This document shows, piece by piece, positions 56,915 to 64,000 of a DNA stretch of 64,000 nt. Source of the stretch: Bacillus sp. EB106-08-02-XG196. Lineage in GTDB: Bacteria > Bacillota > Bacilli > Bacillales > Cytobacillaceae. The stretch lies in the NCBI RefSeq assembly GCF_013396335.1, contig NZ_JABWSY010000005.1, positions 1 to 64,000 on the forward strand, read 5' to 3'. Below the pieces are notes generated by a model. The model did no database searches. It saw only the letters and a list, made by a program, of their open reading frames with translations, and was not told the DNA's origin. Numbering within the stretch: position 1 is the first letter of the stretch; every line of letters starts with the position of its first letter. A program made the position numbers and the translations under genes.

Positions 56915-57283
56915 CTATACGTCAAATTCACTCATTAATGCATGCGTATTATCTTCACTGTCTTTAAAAAAGGCCATCCATGTTTCCGATTGTCCTATTT
57001 TTGCTATTAGGTGTGGTTCGTCGATAAATGTAACTTCCTTACGTAACAATTCATCATAAGCACCATGAATATTTTCTACTTGAAAATAGATAATAGAACT
57101 AGATTGAGCAAATTCTTCTTTCTCAGGAACACTTAGTAAAAGACGCAAACCGTTGCAGTCAAAGAATGCTAATCCGTTTGAAGAAAATAAATGAGGAAGT
57201 TCAAGTTTTTCTTTATAAAACTGTATCGCTCAATCTAGTTTCTTAACAGGTACCGCAATTTGACCAACCTTTTGAATTTCCAT
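56915..57283 (-). pseudogene. VOC/glyoxalase family gene with an in-frame stop
   Basis: Reading from ATG at 57283 (ribosome binding site GGGAGA) gives MEIQKVGQIAVPVKKLD, then TGA at codon 18 (57232-57230), then AIQFYKEKLELPHLF... to the end at 56915. In this family the interrupted position is usually Arg in the pattern LDRAIQFYKEKLG, so CGA to TGA is the simplest change. The rest (122 sense codons in total, including the VOC metal-site region FDCNGLRLLLS) is intact, suggesting a very recent nonsense mutation or a sequencing error. Confidence 0.85.
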
Positions 57284-57309
57284 AGATAGATTCTCCCTTG
57301 CAGGTTATT

Positions 57310-57681
57310 TTATAGTGCATAGTATAGGAAAAGTAAAATGATAAGCAGCACGAATAAAGAAATAGCTTGGAATTTAAGACGTTGATAGATAGAAGCATTA
57401 AAGTTTTCAGAAGGAAGTGGTTTATCAAGATATTCTTCGAGATAACCATTTCGCGTAAACATGATACTTTTGAATCTTCTAAATCCGAAGGTAACACCAT
57501 CAAAAAAGCCTCCTTTTGAGGTATACATAAACAAAACAACAATCACATAAACAAAACAAAGATAAAATACCGAATTAATAAAGTGCAGGAGATTATAGTC
57601 AGCTGCAAAAATTAGAAAGAATAAACAGGTTAATAAAATATTTATCATCAAAAACTTCCATTTATCCTTGAACATTTCCAT
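57310..57681 (-). CDS. DUF3899 family membrane protein
   Basis: A 123-residue protein with two N-terminal membrane helices, a cytoplasmic loop containing GGFFDGVTFGFRRFKSIMF, which is the DUF3899 signature as I recall it, and one C-terminal helix (LFVLLIILLFLYYAL). Function unknown. It lies just upstream of the VOC pseudogene on the same strand, 26 bp apart. Confidence 0.8.
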   Translation of the reverse strand: MEMFKDKWKFLMINILLTCLFFLIFAADYNLLHFINSVFYLCFVYVIVVLFMYTSKGGFFDGVTFGFRRFKSIMFTRNGYLEEYLDKPLPSENFNASIYQRLKFQAISLFVLLIILLFLYYAL

Positions 57682-58014
57682 TTCACCTTTTCATTTATAA
57701 AATTATTTTAGACATGCTATTAAGAATAAAGGTATTTTAACCCAATTCGCTTTGAAAGTATACTTTACCTGTTTTTAGGCATTAAAAAAGAAAACGCATT
57801 CCTATTTTAGAATAAAGTTTATTTCAAACATCTTCAGGAAAAGTATTGGTATATCAACTGTAATGTTAATGTAATCTATAATGATATAATAATTTTTTGA
57901 CTCTTTTATATATTTAGTCTTTACAAGAGTAGGAGAAAAATAGTATGATTTCCTTAGCTTCTTTTTTAAGAGCGAATTGACAGAAAAATAAAACAATAGG
58001 AGGTCATTTTTGTT
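57682..58014. other. Gene-free spacer between divergent DUF3899 gene and oppA
   Basis: A very A/T-rich 333-bp region with several TATAAT-like sequences (around 57885-57900) but no confidently spaced promoter. It must contain the promoters of both divergent genes. I see no riboswitch or terminator. Confidence 0.5.
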
Positions 58015-59685
58015 ATGAAGAAAAAGTATGCATGGCTTTTAGCTCTAAGTCTTGTGCTAAGCATGTTTTTAGCAGCTTGCTCAGGCGGCGACAAGAATAC
58101 AGCTGATGATGGCAAAAAACCAGCTGATGATGCGCCAGAAGTTGAACAAGTATTACACTTTATTAATGGGGATACAATTCCTTCAATGGACCCTGGTATG
58201 GTAACAGATGAATACGGTATCCAATTCACTGCTGCTATTATGGAAGGTTTATACCGTCTTGATGAAAGCGGAAAACCAACTGATGGTATTGCTACTAAGC
58301 ACGAAGTAAGTGCAGACGGTAAAACTTGGACTTTCACTTTACGTGAAGATGCAAAATGGGAAAATGGTGACCCTGTAACAGCTAACGACTTCGTATTTTC
58401 TTGGCGTCGTGCAGTAGACCCAAAGCAAGGATCTGAATATGGTCCATACATGATGGGCGGCGTTATCAAAAACGCAACTGCTGTTAACAAAGGTGAAGTT
58501 CCTGTAGATCAATTAGGTGTTAAAGCTGATGGCGATTTTAAACTAGTTGTTGAACTTGAAAATCCAACTCCTTATTTTGAATCTTTAACAACCTTCCCAA
58601 CTTTCTTCCCATTAAATGAGAAGTTTGTAACGGAAAAAGGTGACACATATGCAACTAGCGCTGATACATTATTAGCTAACGGACCATTTAAGTTCGCATC
58701 TTGGACTAGTACTGCTAATGAGTGGGAATTAGTTAAGAACGAAACTTACTGGGATGCAAAAACTGTAAAGTTAGAAAAAATGACTTATGTAGTAGTAAAA
58801 GAAGCACAAACAGGTGTTGACTTATATGAAAAAGGTGAAGTTGACCGTGCTGGTTTATCATCTGACCTAGTTGATACATACTCAACTCATGATGATTACA
58901 CAGTTGAACCTGATAACTCTGTATTCTATATTAAAATGAACCAAACAAGAAACCCAGCTCTTAAGAACGTAAACGTACGTAAAGCTATCTCTAGAGCATT
59001 TGATAAGCAAGCATTAGTAGATGAAATCTTAAACAACGGTTCTATCGTTGCTAACGGTTTAGTTCCAAAAGATTTCGTTGCAACTCCTGACGGAAAAGAC
59101 TTCCGCGAAGTTAGTGGAGACCTTGTGGAATTTGACGTTAAAGAAGCACAAAAGTTCTGGGAACAAGCTAAAACTGAATTAGGAACTGATACAGTTGAAA
59201 TTGAATTCCTTGGCGGCGACAACGATGTTTCTAAAATGATGAACCAATATCTTGCAAACCAGTTATCAACTAACCTTCCTGGTTTAAAAGTTACTTTAAA
59301 AGAAGTACCATTTGAACAGCGTTTAGAATTAGATACTGCTATGGATTATGACATGCAGTTTGCTGGATGGGGACCAGACTTCCTTGATCCATATACCTTT
59401 ATGAATCTTTGGTTAACTGGCGGCGGTAATAACCAAATGGGCTATTCTAACCCAGAATATGATAAGTTAATAAATGAAACTGCAACAACTTTAGCTCAAG
59501 ATCCAGATGCACGTTATGAAAACTTCTTAAAAGCAGAAAAAGTTTTATTTGAAGATGCAGCAATTGCTCCTGTATATCAAAGAGCAGGCGCTTTGTTAGT
59601 ATCTCCGAAAATACAAGGTGTGTTTACAAACCAATTCGGAGCAACTTACGAATACAAGTGGGCTAGCGTTGGTGCTGAAGAATAA
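58015..59685 (+). CDS. oppA: Oligopeptide-binding lipoprotein OppA
   Basis: Substrate receptor of the Opp ABC importer, 556 residues, tethered outside the membrane by a lipid at the cysteine of LAAC (C22). Family 5 solute-binding fold (FINGDTIPSMDPGMVTDE, WTFTLREDAKWENGDPVTANDF). AGGAGGTC precedes the ATG. Followed by a stem-loop before oppB, which is the usual way to make receptor in excess over permease. In bacilli Opp imports nutrient and signalling peptides for competence and sporulation. Confidence 0.96.
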   Translation: MKKKYAWLLALSLVLSMFLAACSGGDKNTADDGKKPADDAPEVEQVLHFINGDTIPSMDPGMVTDEYGIQFTAAIMEGLYRLDESGKPTDGIATKHEVSADGKTWTFTLREDAKWENGDPVTANDFVFSWRRAVDPKQGSEYGPYMMGGVIKNATAVNKGEVPVDQLGVKADGDFKLVVELENPTPYFESLTTFPTFFPLNEKFVTEKGDTYATSADTLLANGPFKFASWTSTANEWELVKNETYWDAKTVKLEKMTYVVVKEAQTGVDLYEKGEVDRAGLSSDLVDTYSTHDDYTVEPDNSVFYIKMNQTRNPALKNVNVRKAISRAFDKQALVDEILNNGSIVANGLVPKDFVATPDGKDFREVSGDLVEFDVKEAQKFWEQAKTELGTDTVEIEFLGGDNDVSKMMNQYLANQLSTNLPGLKVTLKEVPFEQRLELDTAMDYDMQFAGWGPDFLDPYTFMNLWLTGGGNNQMGYSNPEYDKLINETATTLAQDPDARYENFLKAEKVLFEDAAIAPVYQRAGALLVSPKIQGVFTNQFGATYEYKWASVGAEE

Positions 59686-59724
59686 TCAGCAAAAAATAGT
59701 ATAATTGCTATTATGAAAAATTGA

Positions 59725-59762
59725 AGAGAGTGTATGCTTTTAAGGCATATACTCTCTTTTCT
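59725..59762 (+). terminator. Partial terminator between oppA and oppB
   Basis: AGAGAGTGTATGC/GCATATACTCTCT stem followed by TTTTCTCC. The short T-run suggests attenuation rather than full stop. Confidence 0.75.
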
Positions 59763-59852
59763 CCTGTTTGGACCTGAATATTCCGATTATAACAAAAATT
59801 TATAATCGACTAGATATAACATATAATAAAGAGAAATTTAGGAGGTGCAAAC

Positions 59853-60779
59853 ATGACTCGATATTTACTTCGTCGCGTATGGTATATGCTAATAACACTA
59901 TTTATTATTGCGACATTCTCGTTCTTTCTTATGAAAATCTTGCCGGGGAGCCCGTTACAGGCAGAAGATAAATTGACTGAAGAACAAAAAGAAATTATTT
60001 TAGAAAAGTATGGATTGAATGATCCAATACCTGTTCAGTATGCCAAATATCTTGGCGGACTTGTAAAAGGTGATTTGGGTGTATCCTTTAAATTTGATAA
60101 TACACCGGTAACAACAATCTTGTTTGATAGAATCGGGCCATCTGCACTATTAGGTTTTCAGGCATTAGTGATAGGCTCTATCTTGGGAATATTCCTTGGA
60201 TTAATGGCCTCAATCTTCCGAAATAGTCCGATTGACTTTTCATCCACAATCATTGCGGTTATCGGAACCTCGATACCTTCGTTTGTATTTGCAGGATTAT
60301 TACAATATGTTTTTGCAGTAAAATTAGGCTGGTTCCCGGTTGCTCTTTGGGGTACACCTGCACATACCATTTTGCCAACGATCGCTTTGGCCATTCACCC
60401 GATGGCAACAGCTGCTCGTTTTACAAGAACAGAAATGGTAGAAGTGTTACATTCTAATTACATCATAACTGCACGTGCTAAAGGTGTTGCTGAATCTGGA
60501 ATTATTTTAAAACATGGATTGCGTAATGCACTTATCCCGTTAATTACAGTATTGGGTCCAATGGCAGTTGGTTTGATGACAGGCTCAATGGTTATTGAGC
60601 AAATTTTTGCGATTCCTGGTATTGGTGAGCAATTCGTTACATCTGTAATGGTAAATGACTACCCAACCATTATGGGTACAACATTGTTATTTGCATTTGG
60701 CTTTATTGTGATTATCTTAATCATTGACCTCCTATACGGATTAATTGATCCTAGGATAAGACTAGCAGGGGGGAAATAA
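59853..60779 (+). CDS. oppB: Oligopeptide ABC transporter permease OppB
   Basis: A 308-residue permease with six membrane helices. The N-terminus MTRYLLRRVWYMLITLFII and the ABC-contact EAA loop (YIITARAKGVAESGIILKHGLRNAL) are typical. AGGAGGTG precedes the ATG. It pairs with OppC as the membrane channel. Confidence 0.96.
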   Translation: MTRYLLRRVWYMLITLFIIATFSFFLMKILPGSPLQAEDKLTEEQKEIILEKYGLNDPIPVQYAKYLGGLVKGDLGVSFKFDNTPVTTILFDRIGPSALLGFQALVIGSILGIFLGLMASIFRNSPIDFSSTIIAVIGTSIPSFVFAGLLQYVFAVKLGWFPVALWGTPAHTILPTIALAIHPMATAARFTRTEMVEVLHSNYIITARAKGVAESGIILKHGLRNALIPLITVLGPMAVGLMTGSMVIEQIFAIPGIGEQFVTSVMVNDYPTIMGTTLLFAFGFIVIILIIDLLYGLIDPRIRLAGGK

Positions 60780-60784
60780 GTAAA

Positions 60785-61939
60785 ATGGATAAAAATAACC
60801 TAAATAATATACCAAAAGATTTATTTGTCCCTCTTGTTCGTAAAGAGGATACGAGCGAAAAAATTTCAGCTCCCAGCAGAACGTTTTTTCAGGATGCGAA
60901 AAGAACCCTTTTCAATAATAAACCTGCTGTTTTCAGCATGATTCTTATCCTGTTTATTATCATCATGAGTATTGTTGGTCCGTGGATGAACAATTATGGT
61001 TCCGATGAACAGGATTTAAACAGGGCAAAAATGCCTCCACGTGTACCGGCTTTGGAGAATGTCTCTTGGCTTGGTATGAATGGTACTTTATCTGGAACGT
61101 TCCAAGGTAAAGATGTTCAGCAGGCAACGGCCAAGGCAAATGCAAGATTTGATAATAAAGAAGAGTTTATTGATCTTGAAGTCATTAATAAAGGTGACGG
61201 CACTAGAAATTCTGCTGAAGTGAAAGCTACCTATCGTATTTATGAAGCGAAAGATATGAAAGACACCTATTTCTGGTTTGGCAGTGATGCCTTAGGACGT
61301 GACCAATGGACAAGGCTTTGGGAAGGGACAAGGGTTTCATTAATTATCGCTTTTGTTGCTGCACTTCTTGACCTTGCCATTGGAGTTTCTTATGGTGGGA
61401 TTTCTGCATTTTATGGTGGCAGAGTTGATAATATCATGCAGCGAATTGCCGAGATTTTAGTTGGTATTCCTAACTTGGTCATTATCCTCTTAATGATGCT
61501 TGTTCTTAAACCAGGTATTATATCGATTGTTATTGCTTTGTCAATAACAGGCTGGATTGGTATGTCCCGGATTGTCCGTGGTGAAGTACTAAAGTTGAAA
61601 AATCAAGAGTTTGTTTTAGCTTCAAGAACTTTAGGAACATCTAACGGTACTATTATTAGAAAACACTTGGTTCCAAATATCAGTGGTATTATCATTATTA
61701 ACACAATGTTTTCTGTTCCAGGCGCAATCTTTTTTGAAGCATTCTTAAGCTTTATCGGATTAGGTATTGTTCCTCCAGATGCTTCACTTGGTTCTTTAAT
61801 TGACCTTGGGTTTGATAACCTCAGACTTTATCCATACATGCTTGTGTTCCCGGCAATTGTAATATCTGTTCTTATGATTGCATTTAATATCGTTGGTGAT
61901 GGTTTGAGAGATGCATTCGATCCGAAAATGCATAAATAA
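60785..61939 (+). CDS. oppC: Oligopeptide ABC transporter permease OppC, with extracytoplasmic insertion
   Basis: Second permease, 384 residues against about 300 for typical OppC. The excess is an insertion of about 80 residues between the first membrane helix (about 38-60) and the conserved FWFGSDALGRDQWTR (about 160). This stretch is hydrophilic, faces outside and reads like a small beta-rich domain (residues about 85-155). The remaining five helices and the EAA loop (QEFVLASRTLGTSNGTIIRKHLVPN) are normal. It might contact OppA or peptide. Confidence 0.92.
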   Translation: MDKNNLNNIPKDLFVPLVRKEDTSEKISAPSRTFFQDAKRTLFNNKPAVFSMILILFIIIMSIVGPWMNNYGSDEQDLNRAKMPPRVPALENVSWLGMNGTLSGTFQGKDVQQATAKANARFDNKEEFIDLEVINKGDGTRNSAEVKATYRIYEAKDMKDTYFWFGSDALGRDQWTRLWEGTRVSLIIAFVAALLDLAIGVSYGGISAFYGGRVDNIMQRIAEILVGIPNLVIILLMMLVLKPGIISIVIALSITGWIGMSRIVRGEVLKLKNQEFVLASRTLGTSNGTIIRKHLVPNISGIIIINTMFSVPGAIFFEAFLSFIGLGIVPPDASLGSLIDLGFDNLRLYPYMLVFPAIVISVLMIAFNIVGDGLRDAFDPKMHK

Positions 61940-61958
61940 GAAGGTAGGTGTTTAATAA

Positions 61959-63014
61959 ATGAGTAAATTATTGGAAGTCAAAGATTTAAAAGTATCATTT
62001 AACACCTACAATGGTGAAGTGCATGCTGTACGAGGTGTTACCTTTGATTTAAATAAAGGTGAAACATTAGCAATCGTAGGTGAATCTGGTTCAGGTAAAT
62101 CAGTAACCTCAAATGCGATTATGAGACTTCTTCCAGAGCCGCATGGCTTTATTAAAGAAGGTCAAATCCTTCTCGAGGGAGTAGACCTTGCTAAAAAAAC
62201 AAGCAAAGAAATGCAAAAGATTCGTGGTAAAGATATCTCTATGGTCTTCCAAGATCCAATGTCGTCTCTTAACCCGACTATGAAAATTGGTTATCAAATC
62301 ATGGAAGGTTTGATGAAGCACCAGAATATGAGCAAAACAGAGGCTAGAAAAACGGCTCTTGAACTTCTAACTCTAGTTGGTATTCCAAGACCGGATGTTC
62401 GTATTAATCAATATCCTCACCAATTCTCTGGCGGTATGCGTCAACGTGTGGTAGTAGCGATTGCATTAGCATGTAATCCGAAAATCTTAATTGCAGATGA
62501 ACCAACTACAGCTCTTGACGTAACGATTCAAGCTCAAATCTTAGAATTGATGAAGAGTATTCAACAAAAAACCGATAGTGCGATTATTTTTATCACGCAT
62601 GACCTTGGTGTTGTAGCAAACGTTGCAGACCGTGTTGCCGTCATGTATGCTGGAAAAATCGTTGAAATTGGGACAGTAGATGATATTTTCTACAATCCAA
62701 AGCACCCGTATACTTGGGGATTGATAGGCTCTATGCCAACATTGGATAGTTCAGATGAAGAGCTTTTTGCTATTCCTGGAAGCCCGCCAAACATGCTTAC
62801 CCCTCCTGTAGGAGATGCGTTTGCTCCAAGAAATCAATTTGCTTTAGAAATTGATACAGTAATGGAACCGCCTATGTTTAAGGTTTCAGACACACATTAT
62901 GCGGCAACCTGGCTGCTGCATCCAGATGCGCCGAAAATTGAGCCGCCTGATGCCGTTAAGCACAGGATGCAAGGTTTTGCTCAAACAGGTACTAAGGGCG
63001 GTGGAAAACGGTGA
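61959..63014 (+). CDS. oppD: Oligopeptide ABC transporter ATPase OppD
   Basis: A 351-residue ATPase with Walker A GESGSGKS, signature FSGGMRQRV, Walker B ILIADEPT and the C-terminal oligopeptide-transporter extension (HPYTWGLIGSMP). It powers import with OppF. Its end overlaps the GTG start of oppF by four bases. Confidence 0.96.
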   Translation: MSKLLEVKDLKVSFNTYNGEVHAVRGVTFDLNKGETLAIVGESGSGKSVTSNAIMRLLPEPHGFIKEGQILLEGVDLAKKTSKEMQKIRGKDISMVFQDPMSSLNPTMKIGYQIMEGLMKHQNMSKTEARKTALELLTLVGIPRPDVRINQYPHQFSGGMRQRVVVAIALACNPKILIADEPTTALDVTIQAQILELMKSIQQKTDSAIIFITHDLGVVANVADRVAVMYAGKIVEIGTVDDIFYNPKHPYTWGLIGSMPTLDSSDEELFAIPGSPPNMLTPPVGDAFAPRNQFALEIDTVMEPPMFKVSDTHYAATWLLHPDAPKIEPPDAVKHRMQGFAQTGTKGGGKR

Positions 63015-63940
63015 CAAGAGAAAAGTTACTTGAAGTAAAAAATTTACAAAAACATTTTGCCGTTGGTAAAAAGAATACAATCAAGGCTGTTGATGGCGTT
63101 AGCTTTGATATCTTCAAAGGAGAAACGTTTGGATTAGTAGGTGAGTCTGGATGTGGAAAGTCTACAACAGGCAGAACCATTATCCGACTATATGACGCTA
63201 CTGGTGGAGAAGTTAAATTTAACGGCGAAGATGTTCACGGGAAGAAAAATAAATCTGAACTGCTTAAATTTAACCGCAAAATGCAAATGATTTTCCAGGA
63301 CCCTTCTTCTTCCTTAAATCCACGTATGACCGTTTTGGATATTATTGCGGAGGGACTAGACGTTCATAAGCTCGTAAAGAATGAGGCTGAACGAAAGCAA
63401 AAGGTTGAAGAATTATTAGAATCGGTTGGTTTAAATAAAGAGCACGCTACTCGTTTTCCACATGAATTTAGCGGCGGTCAAAGACAGCGTATTGGTATTG
63501 CTAGAGCGCTTGCTGTTGACCCTGAGTTTATAATTGCCGATGAACCTATCTCTGCATTGGATGTATCCATTCAAGCACAGGTAGTTAATCTGCTTAAGAA
63601 ACTGCAAAAAGAACGTGGATTAACGTACTTGTTTATTGCCCATGACCTTTCAATGGTTAAATATATCTCTGACCGTATTGGCGTTATGTATATGGGTAAT
63701 CTAGTTGAACTAGCTGATAGTGATGAATTATATAATAATCCTATTCATCCTTATACAAAATCATTGTTATCAGCGATTCCGTTGCCGGATCCAAGGTATG
63801 AGCGTGCTCGTAAGCGTATTAGTTATGATCCTGCTGTACATGATGCAAATGGTGAGTTTGAACTTAGAGAAGTTGTTCCAGGACACTTCGTACGTTGTAC
63901 AGCAAAGGAATTTGAAAGATACCAAAATGAGCAAAAGTAA
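63011..63940 (+). CDS. oppF: Oligopeptide ABC transporter ATPase OppF
   Basis: A 309-residue ATPase with Walker A GESGCGKST, signature FSGGQRQRIG and Walker B FIIADEPISALD, ending in the family extension RPYTKSLLSAIP-type (HPYTKSLLSAIPLPDP). GTG start. Last gene of oppABCDF. Confidence 0.96.
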   Translation: MTREKLLEVKNLQKHFAVGKKNTIKAVDGVSFDIFKGETFGLVGESGCGKSTTGRTIIRLYDATGGEVKFNGEDVHGKKNKSELLKFNRKMQMIFQDPSSSLNPRMTVLDIIAEGLDVHKLVKNEAERKQKVEELLESVGLNKEHATRFPHEFSGGQRQRIGIARALAVDPEFIIADEPISALDVSIQAQVVNLLKKLQKERGLTYLFIAHDLSMVKYISDRIGVMYMGNLVELADSDELYNNPIHPYTKSLLSAIPLPDPRYERARKRISYDPAVHDANGEFELREVVPGHFVRCTAKEFERYQNEQK

Positions 63941-63976
63941 AATTAATAGAACCATGAGAATACTTCTGCTAAAAAA

Positions 63977-64000
63977 TCCTTACTTATAAAAAAGTAAGGA
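63977..64000 (+). terminator. Terminator of the opp operon (cut by window end)
   Basis: TCCTTACTT/AAGTAAGGA stem reaches the last base of the window; any T-run lies outside it. Confidence 0.65.

Noticed and set aside
57802-57996. Minus-strand open frame upstream of oppA
   Set aside because: Low-complexity A/T-rich sequence without ribosome binding site, in a region that should hold divergent promoters.

Overview
This 64 kb window is the replication-origin region of a low-GC, spore-forming Bacillaceae chromosome, probably a soil Bacillus or Neobacillus-like species. The evidence is the gene order (gyrA-gyrB-remB-recF-yaaA-dnaN-dnaA-oriC-rpmH-rnpA-spoIIIJ-jag-mnmE-mnmG-rsmG-noc-soj-spo0J), sporulation genes (spoIIIJ, yyaC, soj/spo0J), the WalRKHIJ block, a Lys-Glu-Asp-Phe tRNA cluster after purA, strong AGGAGG ribosome binding sites, and the 5' end of a Bacillus-type 16S gene. 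Genus assignment is an inference from the partial 16S and gene order.

Layout. 1-10.4 kb (minus strand): 16S rRNA 5' end with its promoter, then gyrA, gyrB, remB, recF, yaaA, a truncated second dnaN, the intact dnaN and dnaA. 8.9-11.0 kb: a bipartite oriC, with an unwinding region between dnaN and dnaA and a DnaA-box array upstream of dnaA. 11-20.5 kb (plus strand): rpmH, rnpA, membrane insertase and RNA-binding partner, tRNA-modification genes, rsmG, noc and the soj/spo0J partition operon. 20.6-33 kb: DUF554 protein, yyaC, MscS channel, a molybdopterin oxidoreductase, ychF, the rpsF-ssb-rpsR operon, yybS-gdpP-rplI and the replicative helicase. 33-36.3 kb: a 52-bp tandem repeat, a NERD protein, purA with a PurR operator, and four tRNAs. 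36.6-45.9 kb: a secreted M23 peptidase, walRKHIJ, htrC, a tiny CxxH/CxxC gene and rlmH. 46-58 kb is more accessory: palindrome-rich spacer with a MITE-like element, a YczE-like membrane protein, a secreted GH43 arabinanase with candidate AraR operators, a class IV PHA synthase operon (phaR-phaB-phaC), an OppA-like lipoprotein, a cupredoxin lipoprotein, an amidase, a YrzI-like peptide, a broken VOC gene and a DUF3899 protein. 58-64 kb: a complete oppABCDF operon.

The genes largely form one functional unit: replication initiation (dnaA, dnaN, dnaB helicase, ssb, gyrAB, recF), origin segregation and nucleoid occlusion (soj, spo0J, noc, with parS sites in spo0J and inside walK), and cell-wall homeostasis (walRK, M23 peptidase). 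DnaA-box clusters occur in oriC and also upstream of mnmE and rlmH.

The most noteworthy departures from a textbook origin region are: a recent partial tandem duplication of dnaN with a visible illegitimate junction; a three-hairpin intergenic element between mnmE and mnmG; a 169-bp MITE-like element near a vestige of the rlmH 3' end; two AraR-like operators and a 13-codon leader ORF before the arabinanase; a 36-bp near-perfect palindrome with an FNR-like core before the cupredoxin gene; a probable ATT start for phaC; and an OppC with a large extracytoplasmic insertion. No CRISPR array, prophage or defence island is visible.
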